Source of the DNA: Mucilaginibacter pankratovii
GTDB lineage: Bacteria > Bacteroidota > Bacteroidia > Sphingobacteriales > Sphingobacteriaceae
Reading direction: 5' to 3'
NCBI RefSeq assembly: GCF_014773265.1
Contig: NZ_JACWMY010000004.1
Span: forward strand, 248,001-312,000
DNA length: 64,000 bases
The position numbers and the translations under genes were made by a program. Below, piece by piece: positions 18,682 through 28,147 of the stretch (positions are counted from its first letter, which is position 1; the number at the start of each line of letters is the position of its first letter). The notes under the pieces were generated by a model that did not search any database, was not told the DNA's origin, and was given only the letters and a program-made list of their open reading frames with translations.

Positions 18682-19251
18682 ATGCCACACTTCATCTTTA
18701 AAGAGATCCTGTCGGTAACGATGATCCTCTTTGCCATTATTGATATCCTTGGTGCCATACCCGTGATTATCCAGTTAAGGCAGCGTTCCGGCCATATCGA
18801 ATCGGAGAAGGCAAGCATAGCGGTGTTGGTGCTCATGATCGCCTTTTTATTTGTGGGGGATGAACTACTTGCCATCATCGGTCTGGACATCTCCTCGTTT
18901 GCTATCGCGGGTTCTATCGTGATCTTCATCATCGCGCTGGAGATGGTATTAGGGGTCGACTTTTTTAAGGAGGAGGTACCCGAGTCGGTATCCATCGTTC
19001 CGTTAGCTTTCCCGCTTATAGCCGGTGCCGGTACCATGACCACGCTGTTATCCCTCAAATCGCAATATCAAACCCAAAATATCATCGTAGGTATTATCGT
19101 AAACACGCTGTTTGTTTACCTGGTGCTCAAGAACGTGCAATGGCTGGAACGACTATTTGGCAAAACCGGGCTGCATATTTTGCGCAAGGCTTTTGGGGTG
19201 ATACTGTTAGCTATCGCGATAAAATTGTTCAGGAGTAATAGCGGGCTTTAA
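18682..19251 (+). CDS. MarC family integral membrane protein
   Basis: A 189-residue, six-helix protein of the MarC/UPF0056 family. Family features include an N-terminal IDILGAIPVI and PLAFPLIAGAGTMTTLLSLK in the middle. MarC was named for its place in an antibiotic-resistance locus but has no established resistance role. Likely translated with the MFS gene 13 bases upstream. Confidence 0.9.
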   Translation: MPHFIFKEILSVTMILFAIIDILGAIPVIIQLRQRSGHIESEKASIAVLVLMIAFLFVGDELLAIIGLDISSFAIAGSIVIFIIALEMVLGVDFFKEEVPESVSIVPLAFPLIAGAGTMTTLLSLKSQYQTQNIIVGIIVNTLFVYLVLKNVQWLERLFGKTGLHILRKAFGVILLAIAIKLFRSNSGL

Positions 19252-19300
19252 TTTCAATTTTCCTGTCCGGGTTTATGAGTTGTGATTAAAACATAAAAAA

Positions 19301-19522
19301 ATGATTTTACTGGTTTTGCTGTTCGTACTTGCGGTTTCTGTTTTGTTAGCGATGCTTATTGCATCTAAAGTGAAGCGGATGCTGATAGCGTCGACCAATA
19401 AGCATGCAAATGCGATAAGCATATTCGCTTTTGTATTTAGTTTTTTGGTTATTTTCTGCGGGATAATTTTTGTGCTTATCTTAAACATTGGGTTTAGCAG
19501 AGGAGGAGGCAGGCATGTTTAG
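19301..19522 (+). CDS. Two-helix miniprotein, paralogue 1 of 3
   Basis: A 73-residue protein with helices at about 2-22 and 42-64. Between them is a basic linker with KVKRMLIASTNKHAN. The pattern helix - SKxVxRxL - S-N-K - helix - FSR is shared with the next two genes, so these are probably tandem duplicates that have diverged. Each has its own ATG and a gap of 48-77 bases. Function unknown. Confidence 0.65.
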   Translation: MILLVLLFVLAVSVLLAMLIASKVKRMLIASTNKHANAISIFAFVFSFLVIFCGIIFVLILNIGFSRGGGRHV

Positions 19523-19599
19523 AAATAGCGAAACCGCCGGCTAATAAATTTGATACAATTTATCGTATATTTCACCATATCAAAACCTTATCAATAGCC

Positions 19600-19821
19600 A
19601 TGAAGTCGGACTTACAGACATTAGCAATTTACAGCTCTTTAGTAAGCTTAGTTGGTTTGATAACCTACTTTATATCGCGGGCTGTGGAGCGCAGGCTCGA
19701 AGGATCAGGCAATAAGCGGGCGAGATTATGGGGCGCATTAACCTTTATACTGAGTTATTTTATTACGCTGTTTGCTATTGGCACTATTATACTTCTACAA
19801 CTCAGTTTTTCAAGAAGATGA
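19600..19821 (+). CDS. Two-helix miniprotein, paralogue 2 of 3
   Basis: A 73-residue protein with helices at about 10-25 and 45-66. The linker AVERRLEGSGNKRARLWG matches the first and third copies in spacing and polarity, and it ends FSRR. Start ATG at 19600. Function unknown; see the neighbouring copies. Confidence 0.65.
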   Translation: MKSDLQTLAIYSSLVSLVGLITYFISRAVERRLEGSGNKRARLWGALTFILSYFITLFAIGTIILLQLSFSRR

Positions 19822-19869
19822 TAAAAAACGTTACCCCGGATAAAGCTTAAACCAATCCATAAATTTCAA

Positions 19870-20109
19870 ATGCCGTCACACACCGCTATTTTATTATTTC
19901 TTAATATCGGTACGCCCGAATTAGTGATAATATTGGCTATTCTTTCCATTCCTGCTTATTTTGCATCACGTGCCATTTGGCGGGCCTTTCAAAGTTCTGG
20001 CAGAGGATACGCCATGCTTTGGAGTATATTAACGTTTATACTCTGCTTTTTTGCTACATTGTTTGTTATAGGAGCCGTTATCGCCGCCGGTTTTGATTTT
20101 GACAGATAG
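19870..20109 (+). CDS. Two-helix miniprotein, paralogue 3 of 3
   Basis: A 79-residue protein with an N-terminal helix (about 13-32) and second helix (about 50-72). ASRAIWRAFQSSGRGYAMLW is aligned with the linker of copy 2, and the second helix shares the F-x-L-F-V-I-G-A pattern. The final 81 bases overlap the convergent DUF2306 gene. Function unknown. Confidence 0.6.
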   Translation: MPSHTAILLFLNIGTPELVIILAILSIPAYFASRAIWRAFQSSGRGYAMLWSILTFILCFFATLFVIGAVIAAGFDFDR

Positions 20110-20745
20110 CACGTGTTTATGCTTTTTTCTCCTGATCAGCCATTCGGCAAATAATAAATTTGGTACAAAACCCATCCAGGCATCAATCATGTACAGCGGT
20201 AGTGGGTCGATATTAACAAAACCGGAGATGATGATCTTCCAGAGCCTTAAGGTGACCGCTGATAGCGTAAGCGCATAACTCCGGATCATGTTTTCTTTGT
20301 GAGCTTTAATATTTCCGGCTTTTATTTCAACCACGGCTTTGTAGGTAAACCAAAACCAAAGGCAATCTAAAATTACAAATGCAGTTTTAGTAGGCAGCAA
20401 GCCGTTGGCGTAAATGGCCATGATCATGGCTGCGGGAAAATTCACCAGCAATACATCATAGGCATATATCTGGCCCATCAGCCGGTGTACACGTTTATGA
20501 TCGCGCAGGATATCGCCGTTGAATTGCGTAAAGCCCGCCAGCAAGGCAAATATTACCGAAAATACATGGGTATAAAAAGCGATCTTCCAGGGGAGGATAT
20601 GGAGGTACTCCTGTTTATACTGAAGAAAGCCGATATTATCCCTCATGGGGAAATATTCTATAATACCCCTCAGCATTAAAAAAGTAGCCACGCAAAGCAG
20701 CATGTAAACTACTGTTGTTTTGAGGATGTATTTTACGGTTTCCAA
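20029..20745 (-). CDS. DUF2306 family membrane protein
   Basis: A 238-residue protein with about seven predicted helices, matching DUF2306: HVFSVIFALLAGFTQFNGD and HRLMGQIYAYDVLLVNFPA are the conserved blocks (histidines could bind heme or metal). The later KENMIRSYALTLSAVTLRLW segment is also typical. The only start with full N-terminal helix is TTG at 20745, as no in-frame ATG lies upstream before a stop; ATG at residue 15 would cut the first helix. The 3' end overlaps the miniprotein by 81 bases. Function unknown. Confidence 0.82.
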   Translation of the reverse strand: METVKYILKTTVVYMLLCVATFLMLRGIIEYFPMRDNIGFLQYKQEYLHILPWKIAFYTHVFSVIFALLAGFTQFNGDILRDHKRVHRLMGQIYAYDVLLVNFPAAMIMAIYANGLLPTKTAFVILDCLWFWFTYKAVVEIKAGNIKAHKENMIRSYALTLSAVTLRLWKIIISGFVNIDPLPLYMIDAWMGFVPNLLFAEWLIRRKKHKHVLSVKIKTGGDNGSYNKQCSKKAEYKR

Positions 20746-20877
20746 TATGCCCTGAAGCAGGAGTTTTTAATTTGAATGGGAAGATATGAGTTATTAAAAT
20801 GAGAAGCAATAAAGAAGGTTGCGCGTTCTTTAATCCGCGTCCTCAAATTTCCAAATCAACGAATCTTCAAATCAAAC

Positions 20878-23286
20878 TCACTCACTTCTCAAACTCTTCA
20901 CCGGATTCGCCAGCGCCGCCTTAACAGTTTGTATACTGATGAGTATTGCCGTAACTATTGTTAAAGCCAGCACCGCCAAAATGAATGGTACAGGCGTGAG
21001 GCTTATCTTATAAGCATAATTATCCAGCCAACGCTGCATCAGGTAATAAGCCAGCGGACAAGCAACCACACCGGCAACAACCACGGTGCCCAAAAAGTCC
21101 TTCATAAACAGCATCATCACATGGTTTACAGATGAGCCCAGCACTTTGCGGATGCCGATTTCTTTGGTGCGTTTTTGAACGCTGAGCGAGATAAGGCCCA
21201 ATACACCCAGCAGCACAATAACGATGGCCAGGCCGGTTGCCACGTAAGCAGCTTGTTTAAGCTGCAACTCAGTTTTATACATTTTGGCGAGGGCATCGTC
21301 CATAAAATTATATTCGAATGGCGCGCCCGGCATTACTTCGGCCCATTTCTTTTGCAGGGTTTCCAGGCTGCTTTGGATATTGCCCGGCCTTAGTTTAATG
21401 GAGAAAAAGCGATAAAAGGGCGTTTGATTTACGTTGTAAAATGTAACAGGTTGCATTTTCGCCTGCATCGAACCAAATTGGAAATCGGCAACAACACCGC
21501 AGATGGACAATGGATCGCGGCTGCCCAATGCCCGGAACTGCTGCCCGATGGCGTCCTTCGCATCAGCGAAGCCCAGCGCTTTGGCTTGCATTTCGTTGAT
21601 AACCACCTTGCCCGAATCTGCCTGCGTATACTGCGGCATAAAAAACTGACCAGCCTTTAGTTTTAGTCCGTACGTCGCAGCGTATTGGTTATCGGCTACC
21701 AATATCTGCGATGAAAACCCCGACGCGGAATCCGCATCCATTTTAGTAGCACGGAAGGTGCCGCCGTTGTTACCATCCGGAATTTCCCATGATAGTGTTA
21801 CCGAACTTACCTGAGGCAATTGCGCCAATCGGTAGCGATTACTTTCCATCTTTTGCACGCCGGGTTTGCTCCAATCACGCGGGAGTTGGGCGTACACCAC
21901 GTAATCTTTATCATAGCCCAAACTTTTGCTGAAGAAGAGATTGATCTGCTTGGAAACTACGATAGCACTGACAAGCACCACCGCCGCCGTAGCAAACTGG
22001 AAGGCGATAAGCGCCTTACGGAAGATTACGTTATCCTTCACCTGGTTCAGCTTTCCTTTTAAAGAATCTACAGATTTTAATGAGGATAGCACTAAAGCGG
22101 GGTAAAGCCCCGCCATCAGCCCGATAACCAATGCCAGCGCAAAGGGCAGCAGGTAATAATAAAGCGGGAATGAGAATAGTCTGGTAAGATCCGTCCCTAA
22201 CAAATTGGCAAAATAGGGGCGGGCAAGCCCGTAAATACCAAGCGCGAACACTGTGGCGATAAACACCATCAATACCGATTCCGTCAGAAACTGCCAGATA
22301 AGTTGTTTCCTCAATCCACCCAAAACCTTGCGAATGCCCATCTCTTTCATTCGTTGTGAGGAGCGACTGATACAGATGTTGACAAAGTTAATAACCGCCA
22401 TCAGCAAAATAAACAGCGCTATAAATGATAGGGTATACAGCATCTTTTTCACCAGCCCGTTTGTTGCTTCTAAATAATAAGATTTCAACGGCACGAGATA
22501 GGGGGTAAGGTTGGCAGAGATTTGTGGTGGCGCATTCTTTTTGATGAGGCTACGCATAGGGCCATCCAGCGCTTCGGGCTTTACACCGGGGCGGAGTTCA
22601 ATCAAGCCGCAGATGACGGTGTTGTTCCAGCCATCCAAACTTCTGCTTAAGAATTTTGCCGCAGCGGTTGGTAAAAAGAAGGTACTGTTACTTTGGTCGC
22701 TTACGTTGGTAACCGAGTTTTTGCTCAGCTTATCCAGCACGCCGTTCACTACAAAATCGTGCTTGTCGCCTTTAAAATTTTCTATGCTCAGGGTTTCGCC
22801 CACCACATCGGTTTTGCCGAAATATTTGATGGCCATATTGTCGGTTATTACTACCGAGAAAGGATCGTTCAGCGCGGTATTGGCATCCCCATGCAATAGT
22901 TTAAAGCCATAGGTAGTTAAAAAGGTGCTGTCGCCAACCTGGATGCTCTCCCTAAAGTGCTTATCGCCTTTAGATACGTTAGAGCTCACGCCATCCCAAT
23001 GGTAAGAGTTAGCTACCAGTGTGGGGTACTCATCCTTTAAAGCCTTTGGCATCGGTGCAAGGGCGGTGAGTACGTAGCCCATGTTAGGGTCCTTCCATTT
23101 GCTTTGAATGATGTACTGGTTATCGGCGTTTTTAAGGTCGGCATTAATGTTTACTTCATGCCATACGTAGCTGGCAATGAGCAAGGTAAAAGCGATACCT
23201 ACCGATAGCCCGAATATATTGATAAGCGAAAAAAGCTTGTGCTTGATAATGTTGCGCCAGGCGATGATGAAGTAGTTGTGCAGCAT
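20878..23286 (-). CDS. MacB/FtsX-type ABC transporter permease without ATPase
   Basis: An 802-residue permease with an N-terminal helix, a periplasmic MacB-type domain (about 45-260), a helix bundle (about 270-430), a second periplasmic domain and a C-terminal bundle. GIRKVLG motifs after the third and last bundles (ERMKEMGIRKVLGG, RTKEIGIRKVLGSS) are FtsX/MacB signatures. The ATPase subunit is not in the window. Members export lipoproteins, antimicrobial peptides or signals. I use ATG at 23286 (MLHNYFIIAWRNI) because the track-length version adds an implausible 24-residue leader. Confidence 0.9.
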   Translation of the reverse strand: MLHNYFIIAWRNIIKHKLFSLINIFGLSVGIAFTLLIASYVWHEVNINADLKNADNQYIIQSKWKDPNMGYVLTALAPMPKALKDEYPTLVANSYHWDGVSSNVSKGDKHFRESIQVGDSTFLTTYGFKLLHGDANTALNDPFSVVITDNMAIKYFGKTDVVGETLSIENFKGDKHDFVVNGVLDKLSKNSVTNVSDQSNSTFFLPTAAAKFLSRSLDGWNNTVICGLIELRPGVKPEALDGPMRSLIKKNAPPQISANLTPYLVPLKSYYLEATNGLVKKMLYTLSFIALFILLMAVINFVNICISRSSQRMKEMGIRKVLGGLRKQLIWQFLTESVLMVFIATVFALGIYGLARPYFANLLGTDLTRLFSFPLYYYLLPFALALVIGLMAGLYPALVLSSLKSVDSLKGKLNQVKDNVIFRKALIAFQFATAAVVLVSAIVVSKQINLFFSKSLGYDKDYVVYAQLPRDWSKPGVQKMESNRYRLAQLPQVSSVTLSWEIPDGNNGGTFRATKMDADSASGFSSQILVADNQYAATYGLKLKAGQFFMPQYTQADSGKVVINEMQAKALGFADAKDAIGQQFRALGSRDPLSICGVVADFQFGSMQAKMQPVTFYNVNQTPFYRFFSIKLRPGNIQSSLETLQKKWAEVMPGAPFEYNFMDDALAKMYKTELQLKQAAYVATGLAIVIVLLGVLGLISLSVQKRTKEIGIRKVLGSSVNHVMMLFMKDFLGTVVVAGVVACPLAYYLMQRWLDNYAYKISLTPVPFILAVLALTIVTAILISIQTVKAALANPVKSLRSE

Positions 23287-23373
23287 AGGTGTGGGGTTTG
23301 TACACCTAATGTAGGGAGCTAAAGAGCAATAAATGAAAAGATTAACATTATTTAACAATGCCCGTTGCTGCCG

Positions 23374-23471
23374 CGAGTTTCCAACTCGTGGCGCGCATGG
23401 CTGCAGTTTTCAACTGCCGCAAGCTGGAAGCTTGCCCAATGCCAACCACGAGATACGCTGCGCTAATCTCG
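23374..23471. repeat. Array of four small hairpins
   Basis: In about 100 bases there are four separate hairpins: CGAGT/ACTCG (23374-23388), GCAGTT/AACTGC (23403-23417), GCAAGCT/AGCTTGC (23419-23435) and CGAGAT/ATCTCG (23449-23471). They lie between the RsmB-like stop and the permease start, within the putative common transcript. Confidence 0.65.
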
Positions 23472-23480
23472 CGGGAGCCG

Positions 23481-24695
23481 TTAACTCAACTCCTCAAAAG
23501 TTCCCCCTTCAGGGGATTGTGGCGCTCTGCTTGCGGCCGCTGTCAGCCTCGCCACAAACATCGTATCCGCCTTGCGCTCGTAACCTTTCAGTACCCGCAT
23601 CTCTTCCAGTTTCAGGCCTAATTGTTTCACCATAAAATCTACTGCATCCTCATTTTCGGCCTTAAAGGCCGAGCAGGTGATGTAAATGATGGGTTTACCC
23701 GGTTTAAGATGCTTCACTACATTGGTGATGATGCTTTGCTGCAGGCGTTTAAAAAAATCGGCTCTGTGGAAATCAAACTGGCTGATCATCTCCGGGGTGC
23801 GGCCCCAGGTACCCGAGCCACTGCAGGGCGCATCTAAAATAATACCGTCGAACGCGTACTGATATAAAAGCTGCTCGTTATTCTCGGTAAGGTCCATCAG
23901 CTTCTTCTGGTATTTACGCAAACCGGCCTGCTGGAAACGCTCATCTAAATTGGATAGGATAGATTCGCGGATGTCTGACACCACGAGTTTGATATCCGGT
24001 TGCAGACTGTGCAGCAGCAGCGATTTACCGCCCGATGCCGCGCAGGCATCCCACCAGCTATCCCATTTTTGCGGCTTAAAGTAATTGGCCGTTTGTTGCG
24101 ACGAGTAGTCCTGCACCTCGTACCAATGTTGTTTGGCAAAAATAGTTTCCAAACGGGTGCCGTTGGGCAGCGATAAGCAATTATTCCCCTCATCCTTAAA
24201 AATAACTCCGGCTTTGATAAGCTCCGCTTTAACCTGCGCTTCCATGCCTTTGGCCATGCGGATGTACAGATCGGGCTGCACAAAAAAAGATTTTAAGTAT
24301 GCGTCCTTATCTATCCCAGCAGAAAGTTGCGCAGTCCATGGAAACACGTCTTCCAGTTTAAAATCGGGGTGGGCGGTTTTGACGAGGTTTATCTTTTCAT
24401 CGACTCCAAAACCTATGCAAGCGGCCCATTCGGGTTTAAAATGCTGCAGAAAGGAGTTGGTTTGCGTGTTGCACAAAAACTCGGCAACCATCAGCCGGTC
24501 TTCGGGGGGGGTGTTGTAAAGTGCCTTGCCTAAACGGAAGTAATTATATATCAATCGACCAGCAACCTTACGGTCGGTAGAGCCCATTTGTTTGTTTTGC
24601 CTGTAAAAGCCGGGGAGGAATTTGCCTAATGGTGTATCTGCCGGGTAATCACCCAAAATGCGCTGAAAGGTTTTAAGCTGGTTTATGGCTTTCAT
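23481..24695 (-). CDS. RsmB/NOP-family RNA cytosine-C5 methyltransferase
   Basis: A 404-residue SAM-dependent methyltransferase. The SAM motif I is DACAASGGKSLLL (216-228), the motif IV loop DAPCSGSGTWGRTPE has Cys291 for product release, and motif VI YITCSAF has Cys341 for catalytic attack. Such enzymes make 5-methylcytosine in rRNA or tRNA. The last ~18 residues read into a GC-rich repeat (SPEGGTFEELS), so the original stop may have been lost. Overlaps the lipoprotein gene by ATGA (24692-24695). Confidence 0.92.
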   Translation of the reverse strand: MKAINQLKTFQRILGDYPADTPLGKFLPGFYRQNKQMGSTDRKVAGRLIYNYFRLGKALYNTPPEDRLMVAEFLCNTQTNSFLQHFKPEWAACIGFGVDEKINLVKTAHPDFKLEDVFPWTAQLSAGIDKDAYLKSFFVQPDLYIRMAKGMEAQVKAELIKAGVIFKDEGNNCLSLPNGTRLETIFAKQHWYEVQDYSSQQTANYFKPQKWDSWWDACAASGGKSLLLHSLQPDIKLVVSDIRESILSNLDERFQQAGLRKYQKKLMDLTENNEQLLYQYAFDGIILDAPCSGSGTWGRTPEMISQFDFHRADFFKRLQQSIITNVVKHLKPGKPIIYITCSAFKAENEDAVDFMVKQLGLKLEEMRVLKGYERKADTMFVARLTAAASRAPQSPEGGTFEELS

Positions 24696-25942
24696 TGCAC
24701 GGGTTTAAGTTCAAAGTTTTCGTAACGCAGGATATCTACGTGCGTATTTATCCAGCCTTGCCCCGGCCTCTTTTCAAAATGAAAGCTGTTGTGAATCCCG
24801 GTAAAGTCGTTTTGTTCTACGCGGCGGTAACTATCATCATCGCGGGCCAAAAGCTGCCCGAAGTAAAGCCCTTCATCAAAACCTTTTATGGCGAAATCGG
24901 TAGGGTCGGCGCGGTATACTTTGCGGTACAAGCGAATAAAGTTATTGGTTTCGGGCGATTTGTAGTCCACCTTATCGGTACTGGTGATATGCGTTTTTAA
25001 GCGTTGCAGCAGGGGCGCTTTTAAAAAGGCGAACTTCTCCCAGTTGGGATGCCCAAACACCATAACCGGGAATTTGCGTGATAAAGTATCCAATGATTTT
25101 AAGGTAACCATCAAAAATGCCTGTTTGGTTGAAGATACTAAAAAAATGTTATCTACCTTATTGTTCAGTTGCGCAACCAGTGGTGTAAGGTTGCCACGCA
25201 CAACTGTAAATGGCACCACCTGTATCCTGCGTTTGCTCAGGCTATCTATAGTACGCTTAAAGGGGGCGGTGTAAAGTTTTTCATCGCTAAAGCCGGAGTT
25301 AAGGATGTAAACCTTCTTTGGTTTCAGCCTGCTGGCTATGTAAGTTGCCGCGCCCCGGGCATGGTACTCCAGCGGCGGGGTCATGGTAACCAGGTTTTGG
25401 TTATTGAACAGCGTGGGCGAAGCCGGCGATAACGGCGATACAAGAGGCTTGCGCGAATATTGAAACATCGCCGCAAACAGCCTGATATCCTCCGGGAATA
25501 TCGGGCCGACGATCAGGTCGCCATTTTTTACCTGCGGGTTTAGCCCGAGGCTATGTATAGCGGCATCATCCTTACTATCGTAAACCTGGAGTTTAAAGTT
25601 GGCACCCTGCCCGGCAACAGAATCAAGCGCCAGCTTAAAGCCCTGGTAATACTCTACCGACATGTTGGCCTTCTTCAGATCGGCCGAACTATAGTTTTGC
25701 CCCGGCGCAAGTTTATCCAAACTCAAAGGCAAAATAAGCGATACTACGGAAGATTTTGCCTCAACAACATTTGGTTTAGCGGGTGCTTTTTCAGGTTTTA
25801 CAACCGGTTTTTCGGCTACGGGTTTGGTAGCAACGGGTACAGTACGCACTTTAGGCGAGCATGCGCTCACCAAAAGGGCTACTAATACTATAAACCACTT
25901 ATTCCCACTCAATGGTGGCCGGTGGTTTCGAACTGATGTCAT
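24692..25942 (-). CDS. Periplasmic-binding-protein-like lipoprotein
   Basis: A 416-residue predicted lipoprotein: lipobox LVSAC at about residues 25-29, then a Pro/Lys/Val-rich linker, then a type 1 periplasmic ligand-binding fold ([42 protein letters not shown]). It resembles amino acid ABC receptors (Peripla_BP_6) or the peptidoglycan regulator LpoA's binding-protein fold, but no permease or ATPase is nearby. The ATG at 25942 lies 44 bases inside the 3' end of guaA; a TTG at residue 11 would reduce overlap and keep the signal. Translationally coupled to both neighbours. Confidence 0.82.
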   Translation of the reverse strand: MTSVRNHRPPLSGNKWFIVLVALLVSACSPKVRTVPVATKPVAEKPVVKPEKAPAKPNVVEAKSSVVSLILPLSLDKLAPGQNYSSADLKKANMSVEYYQGFKLALDSVAGQGANFKLQVYDSKDDAAIHSLGLNPQVKNGDLIVGPIFPEDIRLFAAMFQYSRKPLVSPLSPASPTLFNNQNLVTMTPPLEYHARGAATYIASRLKPKKVYILNSGFSDEKLYTAPFKRTIDSLSKRRIQVVPFTVVRGNLTPLVAQLNNKVDNIFLVSSTKQAFLMVTLKSLDTLSRKFPVMVFGHPNWEKFAFLKAPLLQRLKTHITSTDKVDYKSPETNNFIRLYRKVYRADPTDFAIKGFDEGLYFGQLLARDDDSYRRVEQNDFTGIHNSFHFEKRPGQGWINTHVDILRYENFELKPVQ

Positions 25943-27428
25943 ATACTACCCGGTTAATTCCTTTTACGTTGTTGATGATCTCGTTAGAGATCTTGGCCAG
26001 CAGGTTATAAGGTAAGTGGCACCAATCTGCCGTCATCCCGTCTAACGATTCTACCGCGCGGAGGCAAATTACATTCTCGTAAGTGCGCTCATCGCCCATA
26101 ACGCCTACCGATTGCACCGGTAAGTAAATGGCGCCTGCTTGCCAAACACTATCGTAAACACCGGCCGAGCGTAAATTGTTGATATAAATCGCATCAGCCT
26201 GTTGTAAAATATCAACTTTCTCGGGTGTGATGTCTCCTAAGATCCTGATAGCCAAGCCCGGACCCGGGAAAGGGTGGCGGCCTAATATATTCGGGTCGAT
26301 GCCTAAGGCTTTACCTACGCGGCGTACTTCGTCTTTAAATAAGGTGTTTAAAGGCTCTACCACCTTCAGTTTCATAAAATCGGGCAAGCCGCCAACGTTG
26401 TGGTGCGATTTGATGGTAGCCGATGGCCCTTTCACCGAAATCGACTCGATAACGTCCGGGTAAATGGTACCCTGGCCAAGCCAGCTTACGCCCTGTACCT
26501 CGTGCGCGGCATCATCAAATACCTCTATGAACACGCGGCCAATGGCTTTACGTTTTTTCTCAGGGTCGGTTAGGCCTGCCAGCGCATCGTAAAAACGTTG
26601 CTTGGCATCAATGCCTTTTATGTTGAGCCCCATGTGCTGGTACGAATCCAAAACAGATTGGTATTCGTCTTTACGCAGCAGGCCGTTATCTACAAATATA
26701 CAGTGCAGGTTGGCGCCGATGGCCTGATGCAGCAATACCGCCGCAACAGATGAATCTACACCGCCTGAGAGCCCTAACACTACTTTATCATTGCCCAGTT
26801 TTGCTTTCAGTTCGGCAATGGTGGTTTCGATGAACGAATCGGGCGTCCAATCCTGGCTGCATCCGCAAATATCAACCAAAAAGTTCTGCAGCAATTGCTT
26901 GCCGTCGATGCTGTGCGTAACCTCTGGGTGAAACTGGATCGCATAGGTTTGCGTGCCGGTTACCTGGTAAGCCGCAACTTCAACGCTATCTGTACTGGCA
27001 ATGATCTCAAAATCATCGGCGATCCTGGCGATAGTATCCGCATGCGACATCCACACCTGCGAACCTTTCGGAACATCTTTAAACAGTGGATTGTCCGCTT
27101 TAATATAGTCGAGGTTGGCGCGGCCATATTCCCTTGTGCTGGAGGCCAGAACCTCGCCGCCATGGAAATGCGCGATATATTGTGCACCGTAGCAAACGCC
27201 TAATATTGGCAGCGTGGTATGGTGTTTTACAAAATCGAAGTGAGGCGCATCTTCCTGGCGAACAGAATATGGACTACCCGAAAGGATGATACCTTTTACA
27301 CTTTCGTCAACTTCAGGAACTTTGTTAAAGGGGTGGATCTCGCAGTAGATGTTGAGTTCCCTGACACGGCGCGCGATAAGCTGGGTAAACTGCGAACCGA
27401 AGTCAAGAATGAGGATTTTTTCTTGCAT
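25899..27428 (-). CDS. guaA: GMP synthase (glutamine-hydrolysing)
   Basis: A 509-residue enzyme that converts XMP to GMP. The glutamine amidotransferase half has GVCYG (Cys79) and FHPEVTHS (catalytic His and Glu). The ATP pyrophosphatase half has the SGGVDSS P-loop; the C-terminal [13 protein letters not shown] dimerisation motif is intact. ATG at 27428 ([11 protein letters not shown]) is the conserved start; a TTG two codons upstream is rejected. The TATCTTTG -7 element sits only 3 bases upstream of that ATG, implying a very short or absent leader. Confidence 0.97.
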   Translation of the reverse strand: MQEKILILDFGSQFTQLIARRVRELNIYCEIHPFNKVPEVDESVKGIILSGSPYSVRQEDAPHFDFVKHHTTLPILGVCYGAQYIAHFHGGEVLASSTREYGRANLDYIKADNPLFKDVPKGSQVWMSHADTIARIADDFEIIASTDSVEVAAYQVTGTQTYAIQFHPEVTHSIDGKQLLQNFLVDICGCSQDWTPDSFIETTIAELKAKLGNDKVVLGLSGGVDSSVAAVLLHQAIGANLHCIFVDNGLLRKDEYQSVLDSYQHMGLNIKGIDAKQRFYDALAGLTDPEKKRKAIGRVFIEVFDDAAHEVQGVSWLGQGTIYPDVIESISVKGPSATIKSHHNVGGLPDFMKLKVVEPLNTLFKDEVRRVGKALGIDPNILGRHPFPGPGLAIRILGDITPEKVDILQQADAIYINNLRSAGVYDSVWQAGAIYLPVQSVGVMGDERTYENVICLRAVESLDGMTADWCHLPYNLLAKISNEIINNVKGINRVVYDISSKPPATIEWE

Positions 27429-27431
27429 GGG

Positions 27432-27439
27432 CAAAGATA
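27432..27439 (-). promoter_or_regulatory. TATCTTTG element abutting guaA
   Basis: A perfect match to TAnnTTTG on the minus strand, ending 3 bases before the guaA ATG. In Bacteroidota transcription usually starts a few bases after this element, so the mRNA would be leaderless, or this match is coincidental. Confidence 0.55.
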
Positions 27440-27545
27440 GGTTTTTTTAGAAGATTTCGGATTTCGAATTTTCAATTTCGGATTTTTTATAAGGATATCT
27501 ACCTTGCATTCAAAGCTCCGCCTATTGATAACGGAGCCTGATGGC

Positions 27546-28079
27546 ATGAGATTAGCAAATTCAAACGACATTCCTGCTTTACAGCAACTAATAGCCCTCT
27601 CGGTGCGGGGCCTAAGTAAAGGCTATTATACCGACGCGCAGATAGAAAGCGCCATTAAATATATTTTTGGTGTGGATACTCAATTGGTAAAAGACGGTAC
27701 TTATTATCTTACCGAAAAAGATGGCGTAATTACCGGCTGTGGCGGCTGGAGCAAACGCAATACCCTCTACGGTGGCGATCAGCATAAGGCTGTGGAAGAC
27801 CCTTTGCTTGACCCCTCTAAAGATGCTGCACGGATAAGGGCCTTCTTCGTGCACCCCGGTTACGCCCGGCAGGGGATAGGCCGTAAATTGATAAATACCT
27901 GCGAGGACGCCGCACAAGCCAACGGTTTTAGCACGATGGAATTAGGTGCAACCCTGCCTGGTGTGCCGCTTTACGAGGCATTGGGTTATACGGCTGTTGA
28001 GCGGATCGACGCTCCCTTGCCCGATGGCGAGGTGTTGGGGATTGTGAGGATGAGGAAAGAGCTTTCGGTAAAATGGTAA
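27546..28079 (+). CDS. GNAT family N-acetyltransferase
   Basis: A 177-residue acetyltransferase. It opens MRLANSNDIPALQQLIALS and has the acetyl-CoA loop RQGIGRKLI in motif A (after IRAFFVHPGYA). Acceptor unknown. Start is the ATG at 27546, where the GNAT fold begins, rather than TTG at 27504. The gene is followed after 5 bases by a 44-base perfect palindrome. Confidence 0.9.
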   Translation: MRLANSNDIPALQQLIALSVRGLSKGYYTDAQIESAIKYIFGVDTQLVKDGTYYLTEKDGVITGCGGWSKRNTLYGGDQHKAVEDPLLDPSKDAARIRAFFVHPGYARQGIGRKLINTCEDAAQANGFSTMELGATLPGVPLYEALGYTAVERIDAPLPDGEVLGIVRMRKELSVKW

Positions 28080-28084
28080 GCAAT

Positions 28085-28128
28085 ACACCTTCATTGCCGT
28101 TGACTTAAGTCAACGGCAATGAAGGTGT
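28085..28128. repeat. 44-bp perfect palindrome (AACGGCAATGAAGGTG family)
   Basis: Two perfect 22-base arms, centred on TTAA, contain the core AACGGCAATGAAGGTG. The same core appears as inverted repeats at 34073-34139 and 59560-59615. Sits between convergent genes; probably both a dispersed element and a bidirectional terminator. Confidence 0.85.
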
Positions 28129-28147
28129 TGTAGGCTGTGGAATTTCT

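Noticed and set aside
22511..22912. 133-codon plus-strand frame inside the ABC permease
   Set aside because: The permease on the minus strand has clear FtsX/MacB signatures over the same bases.
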